Positions 14,306 through 23,429 are shown, counted from the stretch's first letter. The stretch is DNA of 26,540 bases from CAVWDI01 sp046259385 (GCA_046259385.1 JBJYWI010000207.1:1-26540), one strand, 5' to 3'. Made by a program: numbers and translations. The notes: generated by a model not told the origin, from the letters alone.

Positions 14306-16651
14306 CTATAATTTCTTGGTATTCGATCTAGTCCGGTTAAATATGTTCTTTTGAAAGAACTTTTTATACGAGCTTCTTCTTATTTCCAATCCAGCCTTTC
14401 TTGCGGTAGCTAGTTCTATGGAGTTCAAACTGAAAGAGCCCGTTTGATATTCATTTAATAATTCTTTTATGGATTTTTCTGCCTGGGGTAATATCTGGCT
14501 TAGTATTTCACCTCTTCTGGAAGGAGTATCTGCGATGTCAGGTTGATAACCCAGCCTGGAGAGAGCGTAATTTATTTCCTGATATGCTTTTGTGAGTGGT
14601 TGTAGAGATGAACGTCTCTCCCAAATTTGCAGCGGTTTAGGTGGTTGGATGCCGATAACTCTCATTGTTTTGTTTATTAAAACAGGAATTGGAGGTAGAT
14701 TTATTTTATGACGAAAATTCCAAAGCAATATAACCACCAGAACAAGCCCGCTAAGTAAAGCAATTGCGGTAATAACTCTTGCATATAGTTTGGATTTTTC
14801 GTTGGATGAAGAGATTCCTGCACCTCCCAGAAGTACATTCTGATCTGGAAGGAATTCACCCGGTTTTGGTTCCTCAAACTCAACACCTTGTGAGATTGGC
14901 TCTCCGATAAGACCCGGATCAATTACTTTTGGACGGATTAAGGTGGGTTGTAACGAAGTAGGTTCAAACTCGACCCAACCATAATCTGAAAAGAATACCT
15001 CCGGCCAAGCATGTGCATCGCTCTGTCTGATAAGAAATTCGCCTTCAGTTATCTGTTCGCCTTGCGCATAGCCAATTACCAATCTTGACGGTATACCAAT
15101 TGACCGGAGCAAGATTACCTCCGCGGTAGCGAAGTAATTGCAGAATCCCTGTTTCAAATCAAATAAAACCCAATCGATAGAATCCTGTCCATCAGGTATT
15201 GGAGGCAGAGTATCTATATATTCAATGTTTTCTCGAAGGTATTCAGTTATTGCAACTGCTTTATCATAAGGATTATTTTGTTCTGCTGTAATTTGCTGTG
15301 CTAATTCAATCGTTCGAGGGGTTATTGATTCTGGTATCTGTAGATATCTATCAGTGATCCAATCTGGGTATTCCACGTCTGCTTTTCTTAATTGTGTTTC
15401 AGAAAAATAGCCCAGAGAAGCCTGTGATCTGTAAACCTGTCCCTGCTTAAGGTCTGGAGAGGCGCGAACAGTTGAAACATCCAAGATCCCATCCGGAAAT
15501 TCCAATAATTCAACAAGCGAGCTGCGGCTTACCCAAATAGGTTGAGATGGTAGAATAAGGGTGGTCATTGGGGTGGCTGTAATAAATTCGAATGTTCTTT
15601 TCAACCGGCCCTTATTATGGATAAATTGCAGATCGGTATCATCGGGATTAATAATGCGGGTTTTGTTTTCTGTACTTTTCCATAGTCCGTTTATATACTG
15701 GTCATAACTTCTTGCCTTCCAGTAAACCCGGAATCCTTCTGGAATTTCATTCATGCTTTTAACTGAAAACATCCGGGTTTCTGTTAATTGGTTTCCTCTT
15801 CCGAGTAAGGCATTCTTTCCATAATATTCCGTTATAGAACCTGTTTGTGTTCGAAGGGAAGCAAATGCATTCGAAAATTTATCCTGTGTAATCAACCAGA
15901 TTTCGTCAATAGGCCTCCAGGCTTCTTCTACGGCAGGGAGAGATTTTGCTAATGCTGGTACAGCCCAGGTTAATAAAATCACCACAATTACTGCTAGAAT
16001 GGAGATTCGGATGATCTCCAAACCCAAATGAGGCGGTACAGCCGTATTTTCAAATTTCCACTTAACTCTATTCTTAACAAACACCATGCGGGTTACTATT
16101 AGCAAGCTGAAGAAAAAAAATACTGCCATATACCAGTTACTTTTTGGATTCAGTGAATCAAAAGATTGGATAACAAGCAAAGTCAACCCGATTGGTGCAA
16201 TTGAAAACCACGCATTGCCGTTTCTTATCAAGCTAAAGCTGGAGTAAATTCCCAATACCCAGAAGAGAATCGACATAAATATTAAGAAAAGGAGCGAATC
16301 CTGGATAACCTCCTGGTGCAGGAGTTGTGAAATAATTATTAGGGAGCGATTGTATAGAATTTGTAGTCGCTCAACCCAAACCAGTTCATCTTTGAGTATC
16401 GAGACTAGTTGCCATGAGACAATGATCATCCCATAAAGTATTGAAATTATGAATGTTATCCAGTTCGAAAACCGGCTGTATGCCAAGGCAGAGCCAAGAA
16501 TCAATCCAAGCAGGGCGATAATTTGAATAATATCTAGATGTCGTGTCCACCCGGTCGAAACTAACCTGGTTGCAGCAGTTAATATCACTGCTACTAACAA
16601 AAATAAAGCTGGAAGATCCAACCAACGGAAATGTTTTTCGTATTCTGTCAT
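14306..16651 (-). CDS. TgpA-like transglutaminase-domain membrane protein
   Basis: This 781-residue protein has about seven N-terminal membrane helices (12-235), a long exported region, a transglutaminase core, one more helix (about 625-645) and a cytoplasmic tail of about 130 residues with a DUF4129-like look. The Cys-protease-type core shows G-F-C503-N-Y-F-A-T-A, I-P-S-R-L-V-I-G-Y (520-528), D-A-H547-A-W and G-W-V-E-F-E563-P-T. The third residue of the triad is thus Glu where many relatives have Asp. Such proteins are thought to crosslink or cleave extracellular substrates; the true substrate is unknown. The ATG complements 16649-16651 and has no obvious ribosome site. It is transcribed divergently from nuoA and may process cell-envelope proteins beside the FemAB genes. 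Confidence 0.9.
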   Translation of the reverse strand: MTEYEKHFRWLDLPALFLLVAVILTAATRLVSTGWTRHLDIIQIIALLGLILGSALAYSRFSNWITFIISILYGMIIVSWQLVSILKDELVWVERLQILYNRSLIIISQLLHQEVIQDSLLFLIFMSILFWVLGIYSSFSLIRNGNAWFSIAPIGLTLLVIQSFDSLNPKSNWYMAVFFFFSLLIVTRMVFVKNRVKWKFENTAVPPHLGLEIIRISILAVIVVILLTWAVPALAKSLPAVEEAWRPIDEIWLITQDKFSNAFASLRTQTGSITEYYGKNALLGRGNQLTETRMFSVKSMNEIPEGFRVYWKARSYDQYINGLWKSTENKTRIINPDDTDLQFIHNKGRLKRTFEFITATPMTTLILPSQPIWVSRSSLVELLEFPDGILDVSTVRASPDLKQGQVYRSQASLGYFSETQLRKADVEYPDWITDRYLQIPESITPRTIELAQQITAEQNNPYDKAVAITEYLRENIEYIDTLPPIPDGQDSIDWVLFDLKQGFCNYFATAEVILLRSIGIPSRLVIGYAQGEQITEGEFLIRQSDAHAWPEVFFSDYGWVEFEPTSLQPTLIRPKVIDPGLIGEPISQGVEFEEPKPGEFLPDQNVLLGGAGISSSNEKSKLYARVITAIALLSGLVLVVILLWNFRHKINLPPIPVLINKTMRVIGIQPPKPLQIWERRSSLQPLTKAYQEINYALSRLGYQPDIADTPSRRGEILSQILPQAEKSIKELLNEYQTGSFSLNSIELATARKAGLEIRRSSYKKFFQKNIFNRTRSNTKKL

Positions 16652-16715
16652 CGGATAAAGTGAATTTTGACTTGGAGCCCTGCAATTATGGTCTAAAGGT
16701 TTTACGCCAAAATTT

Positions 16716-16721
16716 ATTATA
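16716..16721 (-). promoter_or_regulatory. candidate -10 element for the transglutaminase gene
   Basis: On the minus strand a perfect TATAAT occupies 16721 down to 16716, about 65 bases before the ATG. The matching -35 region is poor (TTTCTT-like at a 16-base spacing), so this is only a candidate. Confidence 0.35.
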
Positions 16722-16894
16722 AGGTTCAGTCTCTAAAAAGAAACAGAAGTTACTTATCTGGAGAATCCTTCACATATAAACCTTTATGATTGTTTTATTT
16801 TACCGGCGCAACCATTTGGTTTAATTATTATCATATTTTAAATGCATAATATTTTATTGTGGAATCTGAAAGAGGACAATTATCGCTAAATTAG

Positions 16895-16922
16895 TTGGAG
16901 TTGGAGTTTTATGTGGTAAAAT
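16895..16922 (+). promoter_or_regulatory. candidate nuoA promoter
   Basis: TTGGAG (16895-16900), a 16-base spacer and TAAAAT (16917-16922) predict a start near 16929, giving a leader of about 73 bases before nuoA. A second TTGGAG directly follows the first. Confidence 0.5.
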
Positions 16923-17001
16923 CTCTGCGATTGAGACCCTGGTTGATACTGGGGGACTCTAAATTTCATTGAAACCCTAAACCAGGAGAAGAAGAGAACC
17001 T

Positions 17002-17361
17002 ATGCTTGATGAACATTGGTTGTACATCGGCGTATTCCTCGTTCTTGCCCCATTATTTGCAACAGTTCCGATAATAATACCCAGATTTATAGCGCCTAAG
17101 AAACCCAATCCGATAAAATTAGAAGCATACGAATGTGGGATTGAAACTGTGGGAGATACCTGGGTACAGTTCAGAGTCCAATATTATATTTTTGCATTGG
17201 TATTTTTGATTTTTGACGTTGAAATCGTGTTCCTTTATCCTTGGGCAATTGCATTTGATTTATTGCCTTTATTTGCTGTATTCGAGGGCATCCTCTTCAT
17301 ATTGATATTAATGGCAGGTTTGATATATCTTTGGAAAAGAGGTGCTCTTGAATGGACATAA
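17002..17361 (+). CDS. nuoA: NADH-quinone oxidoreductase subunit A
   Basis: NuoA is a small membrane subunit at the junction of the membrane and peripheral arms of complex I, near the quinone site. The 119-residue protein has three membrane helices (about 8-30, 62-82, 88-112). The flexible loop contains Y-E-C-G (43-46), whose cysteine corresponds to the ND3 loop cysteine, and F-D-V-E (71-74) marks the second helix. AGGAG (16984-16988) lies 13 bases before the ATG. Unusually it is not followed by nuoB: an intrinsic terminator comes next, then nuoH. It is therefore probably transcribed mostly alone. Confidence 0.95.
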   Translation: MLDEHWLYIGVFLVLAPLFATVPIIIPRFIAPKKPNPIKLEAYECGIETVGDTWVQFRVQYYIFALVFLIFDVEIVFLYPWAIAFDLLPLFAVFEGILFILILMAGLIYLWKRGALEWT

Positions 17362-17382
17362 TCGGATTAAAAACAAATACTT

Positions 17383-17422
17383 AAGGCTGATGGATATTTT
17401 TCCTCAGCCTTTTGTGTATTTT
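17383..17422 (+). terminator. intrinsic terminator after nuoA
   Basis: AAGGCTGA (17383-17390) and TCAGCCTT (17404-17411) form a perfect 8-bp stem. The inner GGA/TCC extends it by three pairs past one bulged base. TTTTGTGTATTTT follows. It lies 21 bases after the nuoA stop and 70 bases before nuoH, splitting the nuo locus into two transcription units or attenuating the second. Confidence 0.8.
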
Positions 17423-17427
17423 ACTGG

Positions 17428-17456
17428 TTAAGAAGCTTGAATTTTCTTAATAAAAT
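17428..17456 (+). promoter_or_regulatory. candidate nuoH promoter
   Basis: TTAAGA (17428-17433), a 17-base spacer and TAAAAT (17451-17456) lie just past the nuoA terminator. The predicted start near 17463 leaves a short leader carrying the nuoH ribosome site. Confidence 0.45.
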
Positions 17457-17490
17457 GGAATTTCATTCTACCTAGGTGGCAGGAGTAATT

Positions 17491-18726
17491 ATGACGGATC
17501 CGATAACATGGATCGCGAACTGGTTAGAAAAGATCCTGGAAGGAATTGGCTTACCGAGCGGAATAGTGATCTTGATCCTGACCATTCTTGGGGTTTTAAT
17601 AGTTGTAATTTTTGTCTTGGTAATGGATATCTTTCTTGTATGGATGGAAAGAAAAGTGGTTGCTAGATTCCAGGATCGGCTAGGACCTAATCGCGTGGGA
17701 CCCTATGGATTGATCCAACCAATCGCCGATGTTATTAAATTATTAATTAAGGAGGATACAACACCGAAGGGGGCAGATGTACTGGTTTATAACCTTGCTC
17801 CAGTAATTGCCCTGGCATCAGTTTTGGTTATCTGGGCAGTGATCCCTTTCGCTCCAACACTGGTCGGAGCGGAAATTAATATTGGGATTCTTTTTATTGT
17901 AGCCTTTGGTGGGATAGGAACTCTAGCGATCATAATGGCAGGCTGGTCATCGAATAATAAATATGCGTTAATCGGAGCATTCAGAACTGTTGCCCAGGTT
18001 GTTTCTTATGAAATACCCATGGTAATTGCATTGTTGATTCCGGTGATATTAGCTCGGACTATGTCAATTCAGGGCATTGTTGAATCCCAGGAATTATGGA
18101 ACATTGTTATTGCGCCACTAGCAGCAGCGATTTTACTCATTTCCAGTATTGCTGAAATTGGCAGAACTCCTTTCGACTTATTAGAAGCCGAATCAGAAAT
18201 AGTCGCTGGCTTTCATATAGAATACAGCGGTATGAAGTTTGGACTTTTTTATGCAGGTGAATTACTGCATGCGTTAACCATAGGCGCGCTGTTCTCCACT
18301 CTTTTTCTTGGAGGTTGGAGAGGTCCTTTTGTGGAACAAGTTCCAGTATTGGGAGTTATTTACTTATTTATAAAAGCATTCTTGGTTTATTTTCTGATAA
18401 TGTGGATAAGATATACCCTGCCGCGAATTCGAATTGATCATATGTTAAATTTCAACTGGAAATTTTTAACACCATTAGCATTGATCATGCTTATGGTCAC
18501 AGCAATTATGGACAAATTGCTCTCGAATTATTCCAAAATCAGTTATGCGATCGTTATGCTCGCTGTCAATATCATTATTATATGGGCAGTATTATTGGTT
18601 CTGAAAAGTTATTCTTCATTTGAAAGGCAAAAGGTTGGAGTACTACGGCCGACTGCCAATCCAGATGCTGTTTTGTCACACATAGTCAAAGAAACAAGCC
18701 CTGCTCAGGAAGCAACAGAATCCTAA
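17491..18726 (+). CDS. nuoH: NADH-quinone oxidoreductase subunit H
   Basis: NuoH forms part of the quinone chamber and the start of the proton path of complex I. The start is ATG 17491, with AGGAG (17480-17484) 6 bases ahead; the upstream GTG in frame lies across that ribosome site. Conserved blocks are W-M-E-R-K-V-V-A-R-F-Q-D-R-L-G-P (51-66), the acidic A-E-I-G-R-T-P-F-D-L-L-E-A-E-S-E (221-236) and the following E-Y-S-G-M-K-F. At 411 residues it is longer than most bacterial NuoH (about 325-365). An extra C-terminal membrane helix (about 350-375) and a polar tail rich in Ser, Thr and Glu account for this. nuoJ follows after 26 bases. Confidence 0.96.
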   Translation: MTDPITWIANWLEKILEGIGLPSGIVILILTILGVLIVVIFVLVMDIFLVWMERKVVARFQDRLGPNRVGPYGLIQPIADVIKLLIKEDTTPKGADVLVYNLAPVIALASVLVIWAVIPFAPTLVGAEINIGILFIVAFGGIGTLAIIMAGWSSNNKYALIGAFRTVAQVVSYEIPMVIALLIPVILARTMSIQGIVESQELWNIVIAPLAAAILLISSIAEIGRTPFDLLEAESEIVAGFHIEYSGMKFGLFYAGELLHALTIGALFSTLFLGGWRGPFVEQVPVLGVIYLFIKAFLVYFLIMWIRYTLPRIRIDHMLNFNWKFLTPLALIMLMVTAIMDKLLSNYSKISYAIVMLAVNIIIIWAVLLVLKSYSSFERQKVGVLRPTANPDAVLSHIVKETSPAQEATES

Positions 18727-18752
18727 ACAGCGGTGTAAATCAGAATGATCTT

Positions 18753-19262
18753 ATGACTTTCGAACAACTTTTATTTATTTTAATTGCTGCTGGAACTCTG
18801 GGTGCAGCACTGCTGGTGGTCACAACTCGAAACTTGATCCATGCAGCCCTATGGCTGATTGCAACCCTGTTTGGTGTCGCAATTCTTTTCGTTTTCCTGA
18901 ATGCGGGTTTTCTTGGAGTCGTCCAGGTGGTTATTTATATTGGAGCAATTGCGATCTTAATGATTTTTGCTATCATGTTAACTCGGCAGGTTGCAGACAC
19001 TAAAGGTCCGCGGTTTAATGAGAACTGGTTATGGGCGCTTTTTATATCGCTTGTTTTCTTCGCTGCGATCGCATATATATTAAGTCTTCTGCCAGAATTT
19101 GAAGGCACAAAACCAATTTTAAGTTCTGAAATTGACCCAATAAAACAACTGGGTGTCGCGCTTGTCTCACCAGATTCTTATTTACTGGCATTTGAGCTTG
19201 CATCCGTGCTGTTACTGGCAGCATTGATTGGCGCAGTAATTATTGCGTGGGAACAAAGGTAA
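18753..19262 (+). CDS. nuoJ: NADH-quinone oxidoreductase subunit J
   Basis: NuoJ (ND6) is a membrane subunit next to NuoK and NuoA whose helix 3 is linked to coupling movements in complex I. The 169 residues contain five membrane helices. The glycine-rich V-V-I-Y-I-G-A-I-A-I-L-M-I-F-A (about 59-73) is the conserved third helix with its pi-bulge region. The ATG has no clear ribosome site, so translation may be coupled to nuoH. Normally nuoI would precede it; here nuoI is missing from the locus. Confidence 0.95.
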   Translation: MTFEQLLFILIAAGTLGAALLVVTTRNLIHAALWLIATLFGVAILFVFLNAGFLGVVQVVIYIGAIAILMIFAIMLTRQVADTKGPRFNENWLWALFISLVFFAAIAYILSLLPEFEGTKPILSSEIDPIKQLGVALVSPDSYLLAFELASVLLLAALIGAVIIAWEQR

Positions 19263-19267
19263 AAAAT

Positions 19268-19579
19268 ATGATGGTCCCCATTTCCTGGTATCTAATATTT
19301 GCTGCAGCGTTATTCAGTATTGGTTTGTTTGGAGTGCTTTCCAGAAAGAATGCGATTGCAATTTTAATGAGTATTGAATTAATGCTTAACGCAGTAAATA
19401 TAAATCTTGTTGCATTCTGGCGTTACAGCTATTCCCTTGAAATTTCGGGTCAGGCATTTGCGGTGATGGTATTTGCTGTAGCAGCGGCTGAAGTTGCAGT
19501 GGGTTTGGCTATATTTATTTCAGTTTATCGCCGTAGAGGAACGATTTCAGCAGATGAAATTGATTTATTGAAGTGGTGA
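19268..19579 (+). CDS. nuoK: NADH-quinone oxidoreductase subunit K
   Basis: NuoK (ND4L) relates to MrpC and supplies two buried glutamates of the central proton axis. From ATG 19268, with AAAGGT overlapping the nuoJ stop just upstream, the protein has 103 residues, three helices and the key acids E37 (M-S-I-E-L-M-L-N) and E75 (A-A-A-E-V-A-V-G-L). These match the two essential glutamates of the E. coli protein by context. A GTG at 19247 in frame would overlap nuoJ and is not supported. Only one nuoK is present although two nuoM genes follow. Confidence 0.95.
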   Translation: MMVPISWYLIFAAALFSIGLFGVLSRKNAIAILMSIELMLNAVNINLVAFWRYSYSLEISGQAFAVMVFAVAAAEVAVGLAIFISVYRRRGTISADEIDLLKW

Positions 19580-19619
19580 TTCTTAGGGAATTTATCTCTT
19601 AATTATCAACGTGTAACTT

Positions 19620-21800
19620 ATGAATATCGAATCGATAATCTGGTTAATCCCTTTTCCTCCGCTGATTGCTTTCTTTCTGATTGTCCTCATTACAAACCGG
19701 AGAAAAAAAGCCAGTCATACTATCGCCATCTGCGCTGCACTAATTTCCTGGCTCCTGAGCTTATTGGTGTATTGGTTTGCATCCAGCATTGATAATCTTG
19801 GGCAAAATCCCATCGTTTCGTCAATACCATGGATACCAACAGGGGATAGCTGGCTGCAGATAGGCGTTCAATTTGATCCATTAACAGCCGTTACGATTTT
19901 CTTTGTTGCCTGGACTGTATTGATGATTTTTATTTACAGCGTTGGTTACCATAATTTTGGGCATCCTAAAGGCGACCATGACCGTCCTGGCTTGCCTCCG
20001 CATGGAGCAACTGTTTCTGATGTACACGGACATAAAAATTTAGTTCCCTCCATCGAACCAATGTATTCTCGCTTCTTCGCCTTTATCGGTTTATTTGCAT
20101 TTGGGATGTATTTATTGGTGGTATCCAATAATTTACTCACATTATTTATTGGATGGGAGATCATGGGCTTATGCTCATATATTCTTATCGGATTCTGGTA
20201 CGCAAAACTTTCCGCCCGGGCGGCGATGATAAAAGCATTTTTAACAACCCGTGTGGGTGATGTATTTATGCTTTTAGGAATTGTTTACCTTTATTCCAAA
20301 ACAGGAACTTTGTATTTCAGGGATATACTTTACAACCCCGAAGTACTACATGAACTGGGTACAACAGCATCAGGTTTCTTAGGATTCTCGGTTGCAGGTT
20401 TGATTGGCTTATTGCTCTTCATTGGAGCGGTAGGAAAATCTGCACAATGGCCACTACATGTCTGGCTGCCAGATGCGATGGAAGGACCAACACCAGTTTC
20501 AGCAATGATCCATGCAGCGACAATGGTCTCAGCTGGGGTTTATTTAACCCTGCGGATTTTCCCTCTTCTGGCTGCAGGTATGGAACACGGACACCCCACT
20601 CAGATCATGAATATTATTGCATTTATTGGCACCTTTACGGCGATTTTCGCTGCAACAATAGCTATTGCTCAGAATGACATTAAGCGAGTCCTTGCTTATT
20701 CCACGATTTCTCAACTTGGTTTTATGTTTGCTGCTATTGGTATTGGAGCATATATAGCGGCTGCATTTCACTTGGTTATGCACGCGTTCTTTAAAGCTCT
20801 TCTTTTTCTCGGATCTGGTTCAGTTATCCATGGAATGGAACATGGTATCTACCATACCGGGGAACATATTGACCCACAGGATATGTTCAACATGGGAGGT
20901 TTGAGAAAGCGGATGCCTGTTACTTTTATTACTTTCGTGATCGGTGGACTCGCATTAGCAGGTTTTCCATTGATAACTGCAGGTTTCTGGTCAAAGGATG
21001 AAATTTTCGCGGATGCATTTGGACATAATCATTGGGTTGTTTTTATAACACTTGCTTTGGCTGCTCTGTTGACCGCATACTACACAATGCGTCAGATTAC
21101 ATTAACATTTCTCGGGGAATCCAGAACAGATGCAGCAGAACATGCGCATGAAAGCGTCTGGACGATGACGCTACCATTGATTATTCTTGCCTTTTTTGCA
21201 ATTGTTCTTGGATGGGTAGGTATTCCCGAAGATTTTCCTTTCATTGGAAATATCATTCCGAATTACGCCCATGATTTTGTTGGTGAAACGCTATTGGCAG
21301 AACCCGAAACCGTAAATTTCGAATTTCACCCCCTGATCACTTCAATTATCGTCTCTCTTGGTGGTTTAGGTTTAGGCTGGATTGTATACAGGAAAATAAA
21401 ATCCGGCGCTGTCGACCCGGCGAAAAAAGCACTAGGCCCAATTTTTGTGATATTGGAAAACAAGTACTATTTTGATGAGCTCTATGATTTCCTATTTGTG
21501 AAACCCGCTTATTGGGTTGCTGAGAATTTTTCGTACAAGTGGATGGATCGTAAGATTATCGATGGAGCAATTCATTGGGTTGCACAAATGTCGATAGTTA
21601 TTGGGTCTTTCTTACGGAATTTTATTGATAAGCCTATTGTTAATGGTTTTGGGGATTGGGTTGGAGAATCAACAAAAAAATTAGGCACGGTTTTTCGTTC
21701 AATCCAAACAGGTCGGGTACAACAATACATGCTTCTTGCGTTGGTTACACTTGCTGGTTTCACAGCTCTGCTGTATTACCTACTTGTAGCTGGACATTAA
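19620..21800 (+). CDS. nuoL: NADH-quinone oxidoreductase subunit L with extended lateral helix
   Basis: NuoL is the distal antiporter-like proton pump of complex I, and its C-terminal amphipathic helix clamps the other pumps. At 726 residues it exceeds the usual 610-660. The pump residues are present: E180 (G-W-E-I-M-G), K273 (V-G-K-S-A-Q-W-P), K392 (H-A-F-F-K-A-L) and K459-D460 (F-W-S-K-D-E). Two parts are unusual. A histidine-rich loop (H111, H115, H120, H128, H136, H138) lies between early helices, and the lateral helix holds two adjacent 27-residue units (643-669 and 670-696) before the final anchoring helix. No ribosome site is visible before ATG 19620. Together with two nuoM genes, the longer helix suggests a complex with four pumps. 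Confidence 0.96.
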   Translation: MNIESIIWLIPFPPLIAFFLIVLITNRRKKASHTIAICAALISWLLSLLVYWFASSIDNLGQNPIVSSIPWIPTGDSWLQIGVQFDPLTAVTIFFVAWTVLMIFIYSVGYHNFGHPKGDHDRPGLPPHGATVSDVHGHKNLVPSIEPMYSRFFAFIGLFAFGMYLLVVSNNLLTLFIGWEIMGLCSYILIGFWYAKLSARAAMIKAFLTTRVGDVFMLLGIVYLYSKTGTLYFRDILYNPEVLHELGTTASGFLGFSVAGLIGLLLFIGAVGKSAQWPLHVWLPDAMEGPTPVSAMIHAATMVSAGVYLTLRIFPLLAAGMEHGHPTQIMNIIAFIGTFTAIFAATIAIAQNDIKRVLAYSTISQLGFMFAAIGIGAYIAAAFHLVMHAFFKALLFLGSGSVIHGMEHGIYHTGEHIDPQDMFNMGGLRKRMPVTFITFVIGGLALAGFPLITAGFWSKDEIFADAFGHNHWVVFITLALAALLTAYYTMRQITLTFLGESRTDAAEHAHESVWTMTLPLIILAFFAIVLGWVGIPEDFPFIGNIIPNYAHDFVGETLLAEPETVNFEFHPLITSIIVSLGGLGLGWIVYRKIKSGAVDPAKKALGPIFVILENKYYFDELYDFLFVKPAYWVAENFSYKWMDRKIIDGAIHWVAQMSIVIGSFLRNFIDKPIVNGFGDWVGESTKKLGTVFRSIQTGRVQQYMLLALVTLAGFTALLYYLLVAGH

Positions 21801-21837
21801 GTGAGAATACAATAATAATCCTATCGGAGCCGCTTTA

Positions 21838-23385
21838 ATGGAATTGCTGCAAAATCATCTTCTCTCTCTTATCCTTTTTACGCCAATATTTGCAGCGTTG
21901 GTGAATCTCATTCTTCCGAAAGAATCTAATTTTCTGCACCGCTGGACAGCTTTTGTACTTTCGATTGTCCCACTGGTTCTATCGATAATTTTATGGATTC
22001 TTTACAATCCATCAGTCTCTGGATTTCAATTTCAAGAACAATATATCTGGTACAGCCCAATAAATGCCTCTTATCATGTTGGAGTTGATGGAATTTCACT
22101 GGTTTTGATTCTATTAACAACCATTCTGACACCACTGGCGATCTTAACATCCTTCACAATCACAGATCGGGTAAAAACGTATATGATTTTGTTTTTCCTA
22201 TTAGAGTTTGGGATGTTAGGAGTATTTTTATCCTTGGATCTGTTGTTCTTCTTTATTTTTTGGGAATTTGGACTTGTCCCAATGTATTTCATTATTAACC
22301 AGTGGGGGAGTGAAAAAGGAGAACGTGAAATCTGGGGAGGCAGGAAAGTTAAAGCCCGGACTTATGCTTCATTTAAGTTTATGGTTTTTACAATGGCAGG
22401 GTCACTTGGACTTCTCTTGGCTGTGCAGTTGATAGGTGTGACTGCCGGAACTTTTGATATTATTATGATTACCGAACGATGGTCCGCAGTAGATTCCTCA
22501 ATATTTAATTTACCCATACAAACAATAAAAGCAATTGTATTCTGGGCATTTGCGATTGCGTTTCTGGTCAAAGTACCAGCCTGGCCATTTCACACATGGC
22601 TGCCAGATGCCCATACCGAAGCGCCAACGGCAGGTTCAATGATACTGGCTGGCGTTCTATTAAAACTGGGCGGATATGGATTTCTACGCCTAGTGCTTCC
22701 ATTTTTTCCTGAGGAATCTAAGGTGTTTGCGGGAGCATTAGCTATTCTGGCAGTTGCTTCCATAATTCACGGCGCTCTTGCAGCTTACGGGCAGGATGAT
22801 TTTAAACGCCTTGTTGCTTATTCCTCAGTAAACCACATGGGTTTTGTGATCCTCGGAATAGCCGCTGCCGCCTTTGCGTATGGGACGCTTGACGCTACGA
22901 TAGCTTTGGAAGGCGCTGTCCTTCAAATGTTCAATCATGGTCTCTCGGCAGCAGGAATGTTCTTTCTGGTTGGAGTAATTTACGAAAGGACACATACCCG
23001 CCTGTTAAGTGATTACGGCGGGTTGTTTCCATTAATACCAGTTTATGGTGGAATTCTAATATTCACATCGATGGCTTCTCTCGGGCTTCCAGGCTTGAAT
23101 GGTTTTGTATCGGAATTCCTTGTTGTTAGGGGGGCATGGCCTGTTTTTACAGTCTTTACAGCTCTGGCAATGATAGGTCTCTTTTTTACCGGCGCTTATA
23201 TTTTAAAAGGCATCAAAATGGCTCTACAAGGTCCTTTGAATACCCGCTGGCTCGATCATCTGGGAGAGATCAACCGCCGTGAATTACTAATAATTGTCCC
23301 TTTGATGATTCTGATGTTGTGGATTGGAGTTTGGCCAGCCTGGATATTAAAGGTAATAAATCAAGCAGTGATGTCGCTATATTAA
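21838..23385 (+). CDS. nuoM: NADH-quinone oxidoreductase subunit M, first copy (canonical pump residues)
   Basis: NuoM is an antiporter-like proton pump in the middle of the membrane arm. The 515-residue protein keeps all residues expected for pumping: E143 on TM5 (F-W-E-F-G-L-V-P-M-Y), K245 on TM7 (F-L-V-K-V-P-A-W-P-F-H), K276 on TM8 (G-V-L-L-K-L-G-G), H367 (F-N-H-G-L-S-A-A-G) and E426 on TM12 (N-G-F-V-S-E-F). About 14 helices fill the length. GGAG sits 8 bases before the ATG. It is the standard copy; the next gene is a divergent second one. Confidence 0.95.
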   Translation: MELLQNHLLSLILFTPIFAALVNLILPKESNFLHRWTAFVLSIVPLVLSIILWILYNPSVSGFQFQEQYIWYSPINASYHVGVDGISLVLILLTTILTPLAILTSFTITDRVKTYMILFFLLEFGMLGVFLSLDLLFFFIFWEFGLVPMYFIINQWGSEKGEREIWGGRKVKARTYASFKFMVFTMAGSLGLLLAVQLIGVTAGTFDIIMITERWSAVDSSIFNLPIQTIKAIVFWAFAIAFLVKVPAWPFHTWLPDAHTEAPTAGSMILAGVLLKLGGYGFLRLVLPFFPEESKVFAGALAILAVASIIHGALAAYGQDDFKRLVAYSSVNHMGFVILGIAAAAFAYGTLDATIALEGAVLQMFNHGLSAAGMFFLVGVIYERTHTRLLSDYGGLFPLIPVYGGILIFTSMASLGLPGLNGFVSEFLVVRGAWPVFTVFTALAMIGLFFTGAYILKGIKMALQGPLNTRWLDHLGEINRRELLIIVPLMILMLWIGVWPAWILKVINQAVMSLY

Positions 23386-23429
23386 ATCTATTCGTGACAC
23401 ATGTCTTTTTCATGTGAACGGAGAGGATT

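Larger units (their letters stand above)
16652..17001. other. 350-base divergent intergenic region
   Basis: It separates the minus-strand transglutaminase gene from nuoA and holds one candidate promoter for each direction, listed separately. The middle (about 16760-16880) is very A+T-rich and shows no gene, repeat or convincing hairpin. Confidence 0.6.

Noticed and set aside
15000..15140. Transglutaminase protein as catalytically dead because Glu replaces Asp at the third triad position
   Set aside because: Cys503 and His547 are intact and the F-E-P-T variant is common in related proteins, so loss of activity is not supported.
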